From positions 15,001 through 57,881 of the forward strand of contig VGXI01000003.1 in NCBI GenBank assembly GCA_016873475.1: DNA of 42,881 nt, given 5' to 3'. A program made the translations under genes and the position numbers. A model generated the notes under the pieces. That model was not told where the DNA came from. It was given only the letters and a program-made list of their open reading frames with translations, and did not search any database. How positions within the stretch are numbered: the first letter of the stretch is position 1; every line of letters begins with the position of its first letter. This DNA comes from a bacterium (lineage in GTDB: Bacteria > Krumholzibacteriota > Krumholzibacteriia > JACNKJ01). Shown piece by piece: positions 9,282-17,995 of this stretch.

Positions 9282-9308
9282 AAAAAGCCCCGGTCCGAAG
9301 ACCGGGGC
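9282..9308 (-). terminator. Rho-independent terminator of the lipoprotein gene
   Basis: A perfect 9-bp GC stem (gccccggtc/gaccggggc, loop of 4, plus 9287-9308) is followed on the minus strand by TTTTT. It lies 17 bp after the stop of the 9325-10131 gene and separates it from the ychF operon. Confidence 0.85.
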
Positions 9309-9324
9309 GGAGAGGTCGAACGCC

Positions 9325-10131
9325 CTAGCCGTTCGTGATCATGTAGTTCTGGAAGCGGAAGACCTCGAGCGTGAGCGGACCGAGCACGCCCAATTCGTCC
9401 TGCTGGCTGCGCCGATAGGACTCGCCGAGCGGGCCGCCGATGCCGATCTGCCCGCCCTCGGACATTGCCGCCTTCAGGAAGAGTTCGCCCAGGGAGTTCA
9501 CGCCCTCGAGCTTGAAGCGGCCGATCGCGGTGTCCAGCGTGTAGCTGAGGATGCCTCCCAGGTCGTTGCGCCCCAGCTCGCCCGTGACCCAGACCTTCTC
9601 GCCCTGCTGCCCATAGGCGCGCAGCATGGAGCGCTGATCCGATTCGCCGAGGCGGCCGATGTCGCCGAGCAGGTCGACGTAGGCGGTGCGGTCGAAGGAG
9701 GCGAAGTTCTGGTAGGAGGGGAAGACCGGCGGTTCGTCGGCCGTGACGAAGGAGGTGTCCGCGCCCTCGATGACGTGCTCCAGGATCAGGAAAACGTCCG
9801 GGCTGCTGCCCCACTGGCGGCGGACGCCCAGCTTGAAGCTGGCATCGACGCTGCCGAGGAGGGAGAGATCATCGGCGCAGAGGAACTCGAGGCGATCGCC
9901 CTCGGCGAGCAGGGCCAGCTTGCTGCCCACAGCCAGCACCTTCGGCGAGCTGAGTTCGAACTTGAAAAGCTTGTTCGTGTTCTCCCCACTGACGGCCTGC
10001 GTCAGGGACGCGGGCTCGTAGGGGTTCTCGATCTTCTTCTGACCACAACCCACCAGGGACAGGCTCGAAACCAGAACGCCCAGCGCCAGCAGGCGGAGGG
10101 CGAGGCGGGCCGGGTCGGTCGTCATCATCAT
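9325..10131 (-). CDS. Lipoprotein of unknown function
   Basis: I do not recognise the family. The N-terminus is a lipoprotein signal: basic/polar start, hydrophobic run LALRLLALGVLVSSLSL, then lipobox LVGC. The mature protein (about 240 residues, acidic, no other membrane segment) would be lipid-anchored. The start is the first ATG of MMMTTDP at 10131, with GGAAGGGAG upstream. An earlier ATG at 10155 lacks a ribosome binding site. It is a single-gene transcript with its own promoter (10198-10226) and terminator (9282-9308), divergent from the subtilase gene. Confidence 0.8.
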   Translation of the reverse strand: MMMTTDPARLALRLLALGVLVSSLSLVGCGQKKIENPYEPASLTQAVSGENTNKLFKFELSSPKVLAVGSKLALLAEGDRLEFLCADDLSLLGSVDASFKLGVRRQWGSSPDVFLILEHVIEGADTSFVTADEPPVFPSYQNFASFDRTAYVDLLGDIGRLGESDQRSMLRAYGQQGEKVWVTGELGRNDLGGILSYTLDTAIGRFKLEGVNSLGELFLKAAMSEGGQIGIGGPLGESYRRSQQDELGVLGPLTLEVFRFQNYMITNG

Positions 10132-10197
10132 GGACGAACTCCCTTCCAGAGTCACTCGGGCTCACTATGATGAGGGGCAGTTTGGGAAAGCGCGCGA

Positions 10198-10226
10198 AAG
10201 ATACCACCGGTCCCAGGGGGAGTCAA
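10198..10226 (-). promoter_or_regulatory. Promoter of the lipoprotein gene
   Basis: Minus strand: TTGACT (plus 10221-10226), 17-bp spacer, TATCTT (plus 10198-10203), 66 bp upstream of the ATG. Confidence 0.7.
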
Positions 10227-10296
10227 CGGCCAAAGTGCCGCCAGAATCGCGAGATATCTCCCTGACGGCCACCGCGGCAGGCAGGGGAACAGGGCT

Positions 10297-10325
10297 TTGA
10301 GGCACCGGGGAGGCTGGGTTATCTT
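10297..10325 (+). promoter_or_regulatory. Promoter of the subtilase gene
   Basis: TTGAGG (10297-10302), 17-bp spacer, TATCTT (10320-10325), 52 bp before the ATG at 10378. The -10 is identical to that of the divergent lipoprotein promoter. Confidence 0.65.
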
Positions 10326-10377
10326 GCTGGCGCCCGGGGCGCGGAGCCCCGGCCGCTCGCCGCCCCAGGAGGTGTTC

Positions 10378-13300
10378 ATGTCCCGCCTACTTCGCCGCCT
10401 GCTCCTGAGCGCCACACTGCTCGCGACGCCCGCCGTGCTCGAGGCCGCACCGGCCCCCTTCCCCGGCGAGGAGGAGGCCGCCGCCTTCGCCCGGCTCTTC
10501 GTGAGTGAGCGCGAGCGGCTGGTGCCGGGCCTGATCGAGCTCCAGCTCGCCGCGGCGCCGGCCGCGCCGGGCGAGCTGGCGGGCCGCGGGGTGACCAGCC
10601 TGCCCGCACTGGACGCTGCCCTGCGCCAGCGCGGCCTGCGCGGGCTGGAGCCGATCTTCTTCCGCGTTGCGCCGGCCCGCGGCGCCTTCGGCGACTTCCG
10701 GGACCGCTTCTTCACCGTCCAGCTCGATCCCACCGTCGATCTGCGGGAGACCTGCCTCGCCCTGATGGCCCTGCCGGAGGTGCTCACCGCCTGGCCCGTC
10801 CTGCGCTGCCCGCTCGCGCGCGAGCCCGTCGCCATCGTGACGCCCAACGATCCCAGCTTCGGCGCCCAGTACTACCTGACCACCAACGGCGGCCGCGGTA
10901 CCCTGCGCGCGAAGGGCGCCTGGGGCCACAGCCTCGGCGACAGCAGCGTCGTTGTCGCCATTTGCGACACGGGGATCGATCTCGACCACCCGGACCTCGC
11001 AGGGCCGGCGCCCTACCTCGCGGGCAATCTCGCCATCGACTGGGAGGAGTACGGCGGCGCCAATCACGTGGACGACGATGGCAACGGCTACGTCGACGAC
11101 TGGCGGGGCTGGGACTTCGTCAACGTCGGCTCCGGGCCCTACCCGGGCGAGGACTACGCGACCGAAGACAATCAGCCCGCCGACTTCGTCGGCCACGGCA
11201 CCAACTGCGCCGGCTGCGTGAGCGCGATCTGCAACAACGGCGTCGGCATCGCCGCGATCGGCTGGCGCGTGCGGATCCTCCCCCTGCGCATCGGCTTCGC
11301 CGTCGAGGACGGCCAAGGCGGCATGACCGGCGTCGCCTATTCCACGACGATGGCGAGCGCCTTCAACTACGCCCGCGTCAAGGGCGCGCAGGTCGTGAAC
11401 CTCAGCTTCGGCTCGAGCTACACGCCGAGCCTGCTGAGCGCGGTGAACGCCTGCTACAACGCCGGCGTGATCATGGCCGTTGCGGCCGGCAACGACAACA
11501 GCAGCACGGCCGACTACCTGGCGACGACGGCGAAGTGCCTCGACGTCGCCGCGACGACGAGCACGGACGGCAAGGCGGACTTCTCCAACTACGGCAGCTG
11601 GGTCGACCTCTGCGCGCCGGGCGTCGGCATCCTGACGACGGCCATCGACGGCTACGCGGTGACGCAGGGCACCTCCTTCGCGAGCCCGCTCGCCGCCGGC
11701 CTCGCGGCCCAGGTGTACTGGCGGCTCCACGCCGGCCAGCGCAGCCAGGCCAACGCGACGAGCGTGCGCGCCAAGCTCCTGGACACCTGCGACGACATCG
11801 ACGCCCTCAATCCGGGCTACGGCGGCCTGCTCGGCGCCGGTCGCATCAATGCCTTCCAGGCGCTCGGCGGGGGCAGCTTCTTCGCGTTCCCCGACGGGTT
11901 CCCCGCTTTCCAGGAGGCGATCGACTTCGCCGTCGCGGGCGACAGCATCGTCGTCCGTGGCGCCGTGAGCGCCGCCACGGGCCTGATCAATCCCGACAAG
12001 GCGCTCAGCCTGCTCGGCGGCTGGAGCGCCGACTACGAGAGCCGCGACCCGGCGGGCAACCCGAGCACCCTGCTCGGCAACGGGGTCCAGCCCCTCTTCG
12101 TGCTGAACACCCCCGGGCTGGGCGCCGAGCTCGTCATCGACGGCTTCCGGCTCGAGAACGGCGCCGGCAGCGCCGGCTACTTCCCGACCCTGGGCCGCTA
12201 CGGCGGGGGCATGCTGGTGAGCGCCGGCGCGCCTGCGCTGCGCCATCTCGTCTTCGCGGCGAACGACCTCAGCGGCGAGGCCGTCTCCGCGGGCGGCGGC
12301 CTCTTCGTCGCCAACACGAGCCTCGCGCTCCAGGACTGCCGCTTCGAGGGCAACCGCGCCGTCCGCGGCGGCGGCCTCGGGCTCTACCAGGCCAGCGTGA
12401 CCCTTGCCGATTGCGTCTTCAGCGACAACGCGGCCACGCACGCGACGAGCAGCGCCCGCCGCGGCGGCGCCCTCCACTTGCAGGGCGGGCAGATCGGCGG
12501 CAGCGGGGTCAGCTTCGACCTGAACGCGGCCCTCGACGAGGGCGGCGCGGTCTACCTCGACGCGGCGAGCAGCCTGGCCCTGGGCGCCTCTGCCTGGACG
12601 GACAACAGCGCCGGACCGGCCGGCGGCGCCATCGCTGCCCTTGGCCCCGTCGCGCTCGACCGCTGCGCGCTCAGCGACAACAGCGCTGCCGCCGGCGGCG
12701 CCCTGCACGCTGCCGCCGCGCTCACCGTCACCGGCTCGGCTTTCGCGGGCAACGGCAACCCGGCGCTGACCACTTTCGGCGGCGCCATCTACAGCCTGAA
12801 TGCGCCGCTGGCGATCCGCAGCTGCAGCTTCCAGGGCGACGCGGTCAGCCTGCAGGGTGCCGCCCTCTACGCCCAGGGCAGCAGCGGGCAGTTCCGCAAC
12901 AACAGCTGCGAGGCGCTGATCGGCCCCTATGCGGGCGCCGCCATCGTCTGCAACGGCGCGGCCCTGGACCTGCGCAACTGCCAGTTCACGCACATCGCCG
13001 CGGGCTTCCCGGTCTTCGCCTCCGGCGCCAACCTGCCGACTGCGGGCTACAACAACTTCTTCGGCAACGGCAGCGGCGACTACCTCGGCGTGACGAGCGC
13101 GGGTGGCGACACGCACGTCGATCCGCTGTACGTCGGCGCGGTCGTCGGCGATCTGCACCTGGGCCTCGACTCGCCGAGCCTGGATGCCGGCGATCCGGCG
13201 ATCCTCGACCCCGACGGCGGCCGCAGCGACATCGGCGCGCACGGCGGACCCGAGGCCACCGCCGAGCAACCGGACGCGCCCGCTGGACTGCAGGTCGTCA

Positions 13301-13872
13301 CCCGCGGCGAGCGGGCCTGGTTCATCGACCTCGACTGGGACGACAACGCCGAGGGCGACCTGGCGGGGTACGCTGTCTATCGGGGTCTCAGCGTCGATTT
13401 CACCCCGGGCGCGGCCAGCCGCGTCGCGCTCATCGCGCCGCCCGTCTCCAGCTGGCGCGACGAGGTGCCCGACGGCGAGACGCTCTTCCACTACAAGGTC
13501 GCCGCCTACGATGCGGACGGCTACGCCAGCGGCTACTCGGCCTCCGCCAGCGGAACGGGCCAGAACGACACCGCCGCCGGTGACCTGCCGCCGGCCCGCT
13601 TCCGTCTGCTGGAAGCCTGCCCGAACCCCTTCAACCCGAGCACCGCCGTCGGTTTCGAGTTGCCGGCGCCGGCGACGGTGCAGCTGACGCTCTTCGACGC
13701 CCAGGGCCGCTGCGTGCGCAGCGAGTGGCTGGGACGCGTGGCGGCCGGCCGCCACCGCTGGACCTGGGACGGCCGCGACGGCGCGGGACGGCCCCTGCCC
13801 AGCGGCGTCTACGCCCTGCAGTTCGCCGCCGGACCCTGGCAGGGTCGACAGAAGCTGACATTGCTGAAATAG
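10378..13872 (+). CDS. Secreted S8 (subtilisin-like) peptidase with beta-helix, FnIII-like and C-terminal sorting domains
   Basis: An exported serine protease of 1164 residues. Layout: signal peptide (about 1-23, ending near LEAA); prodomain-like region to about 150; S8 catalytic domain with Asp in CDTGID (D197), His in GHGTNCAG (H273), oxyanion Asn in AAGNDN, and Ser in GTSFASP (S433). Next comes a right-handed beta-helix (about 500-950) built of repeated FxxN...GG[AG] units, then an FnIII-like domain (about 966-1065). The C-terminal domain (about 1071-1164) has PNPFNPST, WDGRDGAG and a final KLTLLK, like FlgD-Ig/type IX sorting domains. The ATG at 10378 follows AGGAGG; an in-frame upstream ATG is rejected. 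It is probably cotranscribed with the gene 14 bp downstream. Export by a T9SS-like route is inferred only. Confidence 0.9.
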   Translation: MSRLLRRLLLSATLLATPAVLEAAPAPFPGEEEAAAFARLFVSERERLVPGLIELQLAAAPAAPGELAGRGVTSLPALDAALRQRGLRGLEPIFFRVAPARGAFGDFRDRFFTVQLDPTVDLRETCLALMALPEVLTAWPVLRCPLAREPVAIVTPNDPSFGAQYYLTTNGGRGTLRAKGAWGHSLGDSSVVVAICDTGIDLDHPDLAGPAPYLAGNLAIDWEEYGGANHVDDDGNGYVDDWRGWDFVNVGSGPYPGEDYATEDNQPADFVGHGTNCAGCVSAICNNGVGIAAIGWRVRILPLRIGFAVEDGQGGMTGVAYSTTMASAFNYARVKGAQVVNLSFGSSYTPSLLSAVNACYNAGVIMAVAAGNDNSSTADYLATTAKCLDVAATTSTDGKADFSNYGSWVDLCAPGVGILTTAIDGYAVTQGTSFASPLAAGLAAQVYWRLHAGQRSQANATSVRAKLLDTCDDIDALNPGYGGLLGAGRINAFQALGGGSFFAFPDGFPAFQEAIDFAVAGDSIVVRGAVSAATGLINPDKALSLLGGWSADYESRDPAGNPSTLLGNGVQPLFVLNTPGLGAELVIDGFRLENGAGSAGYFPTLGRYGGGMLVSAGAPALRHLVFAANDLSGEAVSAGGGLFVANTSLALQDCRFEGNRAVRGGGLGLYQASVTLADCVFSDNAATHATSSARRGGALHLQGGQIGGSGVSFDLNAALDEGGAVYLDAASSLALGASAWTDNSAGPAGGAIAALGPVALDRCALSDNSAAAGGALHAAAALTVTGSAFAGNGNPALTTFGGAIYSLNAPLAIRSCSFQGDAVSLQGAALYAQGSSGQFRNNSCEALIGPYAGAAIVCNGAALDLRNCQFTHIAAGFPVFASGANLPTAGYNNFFGNGSGDYLGVTSAGGDTHVDPLYVGAVVGDLHLGLDSPSLDAGDPAILDPDGGRSDIGAHGGPEATAEQPDAPAGLQVVTRGERAWFIDLDWDDNAEGDLAGYAVYRGLSVDFTPGAASRVALIAPPVSSWRDEVPDGETLFHYKVAAYDADGYASGYSASASGTGQNDTAAGDLPPARFRLLEACPNPFNPSTAVGFELPAPATVQLTLFDAQGRCVRSEWLGRVAAGRHRWTWDGRDGAGRPLPSGVYALQFAAGPWQGRQKLTLLK

Positions 13873-13885
13873 GAGGCGTCCGCCG

Positions 13886-15514
13886 ATGTCCTGGCGCCCT
13901 GCCTGCTGGCTGCTCGGCGCCGCCGCGTCCGCGCTGGCGGCCGACTTCGATCCGGCGCAGCTGCCCGCCTGGCAGCGCTACGCCTGGCAGGACCTCGCCC
14001 CCCTGCTCAGCCACGCCGACGAAGCCGAGCTGCTCGCGCTCGACTCGCCGGCAGCGGTCGCGGAGTGGACGCGCCGCTTCTGGCTGCGCCGCGATCCGAC
14101 CCCGACGACACCGGCCAACGAGCGCCAGGAGCTGCACGAGAAGCGCCTCGAGACCGCGCGCGCGCTCTACCCCGGCCGCGGACCGCTCGGCCTCGACCAG
14201 CGCGGCGAGGACTACGTCCGCTTCGGGCCGGCGGACGAGGAGGCCACCATCGACGAGTGGTTCGACGAAACCGGCCATCACCCGGCGCGTCTGATCTGGC
14301 TCTGGCTCTCCCCGCCGATGCGGGCAACCTACGCCGACTGGAACCTCGACGGCGAGTGGGAGCAGGCCTGGGACGAGTCGCCCTCGTCGCGGCCGGACGT
14401 CGCGCGCCGGCTCGAGAGCGCCGTGCTCCAGGACGGTCAGGCCGCCGACGCGCAGCTGCTCGACGAGCTGCGCCTGAAGGACCCCCTCGCCTACCAGGAT
14501 CTCCTGCGCCAGCTCGCCGAGGGCGAGGTCGTCAATGCGCTCGAGGTGCAGAACCAGCGCCTGATCGCCGACCTGATGGGCAGCAAGTTCCGCCGCATGG
14601 AGGCGAGCTACCAGGAGAACCGCCGCAGCCGGCGCGACACCTACGTCCACGACTTCCAGGCCCAACCGCTCTGGGCCGTCTTCGCCGTCGACTGCTACCG
14701 CGGCGGCCGCGGGCGCAGCCGCGTGGAGATCAGCCACCAACTGCGCCTGAACGACCTCGGCTTCCGCTGGGCGGAGGCGCGCGGCGACTTCGCCGCTGTC
14801 CTGCGGCGCGAGGCGGTCCTCTACGATACCGGCGAGCGCGTGGCGGCAAGCCTCGCCGACAGCCTGCCCATTCGCGCCGAGACGCTCGCGGACACGAAGC
14901 GCCCCCTGCTCGTGCCTGGCCTGCTCGCCGTGGAGCTGCCCCCCGGCGACTACCGCCTCGCCCTGCGCCTCGAGGATGCCGCCAGCCGCCGCCTGCAGAT
15001 CTTCACCACCCCCGTGCGCGTGCCCGCATTCCCGGCCGACAGCCTCTGCCTGAGCGACATCAGCTTCGCGAGCAACCTCCAGCGGGGCGCGGCCCCCGCC
15101 GCGTTCGCCAAGGGCGAGTGGAGCGTCACCCCCCACCCCCTGCGCGCCTACGCCACGGACCGCAGCGTCCAGCTCTACTTCGAAGTCTACGGCCTGGCGG
15201 TCGACGGCGAAGGCCTCAACGACTATGCGGTGAGCTACCGCATCCGGCCGCGGACGCCGATCGTCAGGTCCTCCTGGCTCTTTTCGCTGGAGGAGAGCGT
15301 CAACGCGGAGGCGGGCAGCACCTTCGTCGACCGGCACCGCGGCGAGAGCGCTCGCCATCCACTGAGCATCCCGGCTGCGTCCTTTGCCGAGGACAGCTAC
15401 CTCGTCGAGGTCGAGGTGCGCGATCGCCTCAGCGGGCGCCGGGCGCTGGCGCGCAGCCAATTCAGCGTCGTCAGCCCCGCCGCCCTCGCGGGAGGCGCCG
15501 GGCCCCTGCGCTAG
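13886..15514 (+). CDS. GWxTD-type secreted protein
   Basis: A 542-residue exported protein; signal peptide MSWRPACWLLGAAASALA with likely cleavage ALA-AD. Residues about 50-120 resemble the GWxTD domain: RRFWLRRDPTPTTPANE followed by LDQRGEDYVRFGPADE, where the family usually has GWxTDRGxIYIxxGxPD. The defining GW/TD residues are altered, so this is a divergent member. The rest is predicted beta-rich with no motif I recognise. Function in this family is unknown; such genes are common in FCB-related and Acidobacterial genomes. GGAGG precedes the ATG. It lies directly after the subtilase, suggesting cotranscription. Confidence 0.7.
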   Translation: MSWRPACWLLGAAASALAADFDPAQLPAWQRYAWQDLAPLLSHADEAELLALDSPAAVAEWTRRFWLRRDPTPTTPANERQELHEKRLETARALYPGRGPLGLDQRGEDYVRFGPADEEATIDEWFDETGHHPARLIWLWLSPPMRATYADWNLDGEWEQAWDESPSSRPDVARRLESAVLQDGQAADAQLLDELRLKDPLAYQDLLRQLAEGEVVNALEVQNQRLIADLMGSKFRRMEASYQENRRSRRDTYVHDFQAQPLWAVFAVDCYRGGRGRSRVEISHQLRLNDLGFRWAEARGDFAAVLRREAVLYDTGERVAASLADSLPIRAETLADTKRPLLVPGLLAVELPPGDYRLALRLEDAASRRLQIFTTPVRVPAFPADSLCLSDISFASNLQRGAAPAAFAKGEWSVTPHPLRAYATDRSVQLYFEVYGLAVDGEGLNDYAVSYRIRPRTPIVRSSWLFSLEESVNAEAGSTFVDRHRGESARHPLSIPAASFAEDSYLVEVEVRDRLSGRRALARSQFSVVSPAALAGGAGPLR

Positions 15515-15520
15515 GGGCCC
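15500..15520 (+). terminator. GC hairpin spanning the stop codon, possible terminator
   Basis: A perfect 8-bp inverted repeat (gggcccct/aggggccc, loop of 5) encloses the TAG stop of the GWxTD gene. No T-run follows, so intrinsic termination is doubtful. Confidence 0.35.
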
Positions 15521-15538
15521 CGGGCCGGCCCGCCCGCG

Positions 15539-15567
15539 TTGACAGCACGCAGTCCCTGTGTCAGCCT
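15539..15567 (+). promoter_or_regulatory. Possible promoter of the PhnD-like gene
   Basis: A perfect TTGACA (15539-15544) lies 54 bp before the ATG. The hexamer 17 bp downstream is CAGCCT (15562-15567), a poor -10, so the call rests on the -35. Confidence 0.4.
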
Positions 15568-15597
15568 CGCGGCGTGCCGTTACACGGGGAGGTCGCC

Positions 15598-16509
15598 ATG
15601 ACCCGCCGCACCGCGATCCCGCGCGCGCTCGCCCTCGCCCTCGTCGCCGCCCTCGCCTGGACCGGCGCCCTCCGCGCTCAGGAGGGCACCGCCGCCCTGC
15701 CTCTGCGCATCGGGTTCAACGGCGGCGAGAGCCCGGGCATCATCCGCCTGAAGGCGAACGCCTTTGCGGCCTTTCTCGAGGAGCGCAGCGGGCTGCGCTG
15801 CCAGCCCCTGATCACCGAGACCTACAGTCAGCTCATCCGCGCGATCGCGGAGGGCAAGGTCGACTTCGCCTTTCTCTCGCCGCTCGGTTACGTGACGGCC
15901 TCTCAGGTGGCCGATGCGGAACTCCTGCTCAAGAGCGAGCGCGGCGGCCGGCCCTTCTACTGGAGCGTGATCCTCGTGCGCCGCGAGAGCGGCATTCGCA
16001 ATCTGGGCGACCTGAAGGGCAAGCGCTTCGCCTTCACGCACCTGGGCTCGACCTCGGGCTACGTCGTGCCCCTCAGCGCCCTGCTCAGCGAAGGCATCGA
16101 TCCCGACCGCTTCTTCGCCAGCATCGTCTACGCCGGCGGCCACAGCGCGGTGATCCGCGCGATCCTGGCCGGCGAGGTGGACGCCGGCGCCACCTTCGCC
16201 GACGACCCGGAGGGCCGCGAGGGCGCCTGGACGGCCGAGGAGTTCATCGCCGCCAGCGAGGCCGCCAAGCTGATGCCGATCTTCTTCTCGCCGCCGATTC
16301 CCGGGGACACCTTCGTCGCGACGGCGCGGATGCGGGCGGCGCAGCCGGCCATCGTCGCCCAGGTGAAGGGCGTCCTCTTGGCGATGGGCGAGAGCAACCC
16401 CGGGCGCCTGATCCTCGGCGACCTCTACAACATCGACAATCTGGTGCCGGCCGAAGACGCCGACTATGAGGTCGTGCGCAGCGCCTTCGCCGCCGTGCGC
16501 AACCGCTAG
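15598..16509 (+). CDS. PhnD-like ABC-transporter substrate-binding protein (orphan)
   Basis: Periplasmic binding protein of the phosphate/phosphite/phosphonate type (type 2 fold). Signal peptide MTRRTAIPRALALALVAALA..., likely cleavage LRA-QE. The mature part shows the family pattern: TETYSQLIRAIAEGKVDFAFLSP, then LGDLKGKRFAFTHLGSTSGYVVP, then AVIRAILAGEVDAGATFAD. It has 303 residues, full length. GGGGAGG precedes the ATG. No permease or ATPase gene lies next to it, so it could work with a distant transporter or as a sensor input. The ligand cannot be told from sequence. Confidence 0.85.
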   Translation: MTRRTAIPRALALALVAALAWTGALRAQEGTAALPLRIGFNGGESPGIIRLKANAFAAFLEERSGLRCQPLITETYSQLIRAIAEGKVDFAFLSPLGYVTASQVADAELLLKSERGGRPFYWSVILVRRESGIRNLGDLKGKRFAFTHLGSTSGYVVPLSALLSEGIDPDRFFASIVYAGGHSAVIRAILAGEVDAGATFADDPEGREGAWTAEEFIAASEAAKLMPIFFSPPIPGDTFVATARMRAAQPAIVAQVKGVLLAMGESNPGRLILGDLYNIDNLVPAEDADYEVVRSAFAAVRNR

Positions 16510-16516
16510 GCGCGCG

Positions 16517-16690
16517 ATGGCCGGGGAAGCGGAGAGGCCGCAGTGCGTCTACTGCGGAGCGTCCGTGGATCTCGTGGCCGACGAGCACATCGAGGCGCTC
16601 TGGTACTGCCGGCCTTGCCTGACGCGCCGGCTGGAGCACCAGTTCCTCGTCGAGGAGGGCTGCGACAGCGACGACCCCAGCCACGAGTAG
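16517..16690 (+). CDS. Small zinc-ribbon protein
   Basis: A 57-residue protein with two CxxC knuckles (CVYC and CRPC, about 20 residues apart) and an acidic tail, which together suggest one structural zinc. It begins 7 nt after the PhnD-like gene and is likely cotranscribed. It ends 3 nt before the convergent acylphosphatase gene. There is no close Shine-Dalgarno. No function can be assigned. Confidence 0.6.
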   Translation: MAGEAERPQCVYCGASVDLVADEHIEALWYCRPCLTRRLEHQFLVEEGCDSDDPSHE

Positions 16691-16693
16691 GCG

Positions 16694-16975
16694 CTAGCCG
16701 TAGCGAATCTCGAATCCCTCGCCGCTGAAGTCGGCGGCTTCGGCGGCGGGCAAGCGCTCAACGGCGCGCACCGTCGCCGCGGCCGGACCTCGCCGCAGCT
16801 CCGATTCCAGCGCGTCGAGGGCGGCGGCGGGACCCGCGACGAGCAGCGCGACCGATCCGTCCGGCCGGTTCGCGACCCAACCCTGGAGCCCGAGGGCCCG
16901 CGCCGCGCGCCGCGCGAAGGCGCGATAGCCGACGCCCTGCACCCCACCGCTGATCCGATAGACGCGTCGCTCCAT
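16694..16975 (-). CDS. acyP: Acylphosphatase
   Basis: Small enzyme (93 residues) hydrolysing acyl phosphates such as carbamoyl phosphate or 1,3-bisphosphoglycerate. The family motif GGVQGVGYRAF contains the catalytic Arg (R18), and GWVANRPDGSV the catalytic Asn (N36). GGGAGG lies 7 nt upstream of the ATG. Its start abuts the PfkB promoter at 16975-17003 on the other strand. Confidence 0.95.
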   Translation of the reverse strand: MERRVYRISGGVQGVGYRAFARRAARALGLQGWVANRPDGSVALLVAGPAAALDALESELRRGPAAATVRAVERLPAAEAADFSGEGFEIRYG

Positions 16976-17003
16976 TGGCAGGCCTCCCCTCGGCTGCTAA
17001 GCT
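16975..17003 (+). promoter_or_regulatory. Promoter of the PfkB-family kinase
   Basis: TTGGCA (16975-16980), 17-bp spacer, TAAGCT (16998-17003) with an extended-10 TGC just upstream. It lies 53 bp before the ATG and begins at the first base of acyP on the other strand. Confidence 0.65.
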
Positions 17004-17056
17004 GCCCGCTGTCGGCGACGATCCAAGCACGGAGGCCGCCGGGGGAGCAAGGCCCA

Positions 17057-17995
17057 ATGCCCGGCTCGGCGGAGATCGCGGTGCTCGGCCTCGGCTGGTG
17101 CGCCTGCGATCGCATCTACAGCGTCGATCGCTACCCGCCGCCCGGCGGCAAGGCGCGCATCCGCGGCGTGCTCGAGCAGGGCGGCGGCCAGGTGGCGACG
17201 GCCCTCGTCGCCCTGGCGCGCCTGGGCCACCGGGGGCGCATCGTCGGCAAGCGGGGGGACGATCCCGAGGGCGAGCGCATTGCGCGCGAGTTCGCCGAGG
17301 CCGGTGTCGACACGGCGGGCCTGATCACTGTTCCCGGCGCGCGCAGCCAGCTCTCGGTGATCCTCGTGCCGGCGGCGGGCGGCGAGCGCACCATCTTCGT
17401 GCACCGGGGGGGGGGGATCGATCTCGGCCCCGCGGATCTGGAGCCGGGCCTGCTGCCGGCGGCGCCCTACATCCTGCTCATCGACGGCCACGAGCTGGAG
17501 GCCTGTCTCTTCGCCGCGGCGCACTGCCGGGCGCGGGGTGGGCGCGTCGTCCTCGACGCCGAGCACTGCGAGCCGCGCACGCGGGAGCTGCTGCCCCTCG
17601 TCGACGAGTTGGTCGCGGATGAGAGCTTTCCCGCGAAGTTGCTCGGCGAGGCGGTGGATCCGGGCGCGTCGGCGACGCTCGCGGCGCTGCGGGCCACGGG
17701 CGCGCGGCGCGTCACGGTCACCCTCGGCGCGCGCGGGGCGGTCGGCTGGGACGGGCAAACGCGCGTCGAGCAACCGGCCTTCGCAGTGCCGGTCGTCGAC
17801 ACGACGGGCGCCGGGGACGCCTTTCACGCCGGCGTCTGCCACGGCCTGCTCGCCGGGCTCGACTTCGCGGCGACCCTGCGCTTCGCCTGCGCACTGGCCG
17901 GGCTCAAGTGCCGCGCTCCCGGCGGCCGCCTGGGCCTGCCCAGCCTCGCCGAGGTCGAGGCCCTCCTCGCCAGCGGCCGGCTCAGGCGCGACTGA
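17057..17995 (+). CDS. PfkB/ribokinase-family sugar kinase
   Basis: Cytoplasmic kinase of 312 residues. The N-terminal PfkB signature GGGQVATALVALARLGHRG and the C-terminal signature DTTGAGDAFHAG (248-259) are present, with catalytic Asp254 and the anion hole GAGD. The substrate is not clear; the family includes ribokinase, fructokinase, adenosine and 2-keto-3-deoxygluconate kinases. GGGGGAG precedes the ATG. It converges on the rRNA methyltransferase gene and their 3' ends overlap by 14 bp, so the two transcripts are complementary at their ends. Confidence 0.9.
   Translation: MPGSAEIAVLGLGWCACDRIYSVDRYPPPGGKARIRGVLEQGGGQVATALVALARLGHRGRIVGKRGDDPEGERIAREFAEAGVDTAGLITVPGARSQLSVILVPAAGGERTIFVHRGGGIDLGPADLEPGLLPAAPYILLIDGHELEACLFAAAHCRARGGRVVLDAEHCEPRTRELLPLVDELVADESFPAKLLGEAVDPGASATLAALRATGARRVTVTLGARGAVGWDGQTRVEQPAFAVPVVDTTGAGDAFHAGVCHGLLAGLDFAATLRFACALAGLKCRAPGGRLGLPSLAEVEALLASGRLRRD

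Noticed and set aside
10387-13755. A 1122-codon open frame opposite the subtilase
   Set aside because: It mirrors the codon periodicity of the plus-strand gene, has Ala/Arg/Val-biased composition and no motif; the plus frame has catalytic triad and domains.
14065-16509. An 814-codon plus frame overlapping the GWxTD gene
   Set aside because: Only its end, in frame with the ATG at 15598, is the real PhnD-like gene; the upstream part is Arg/Pro-rich out-of-frame reading.
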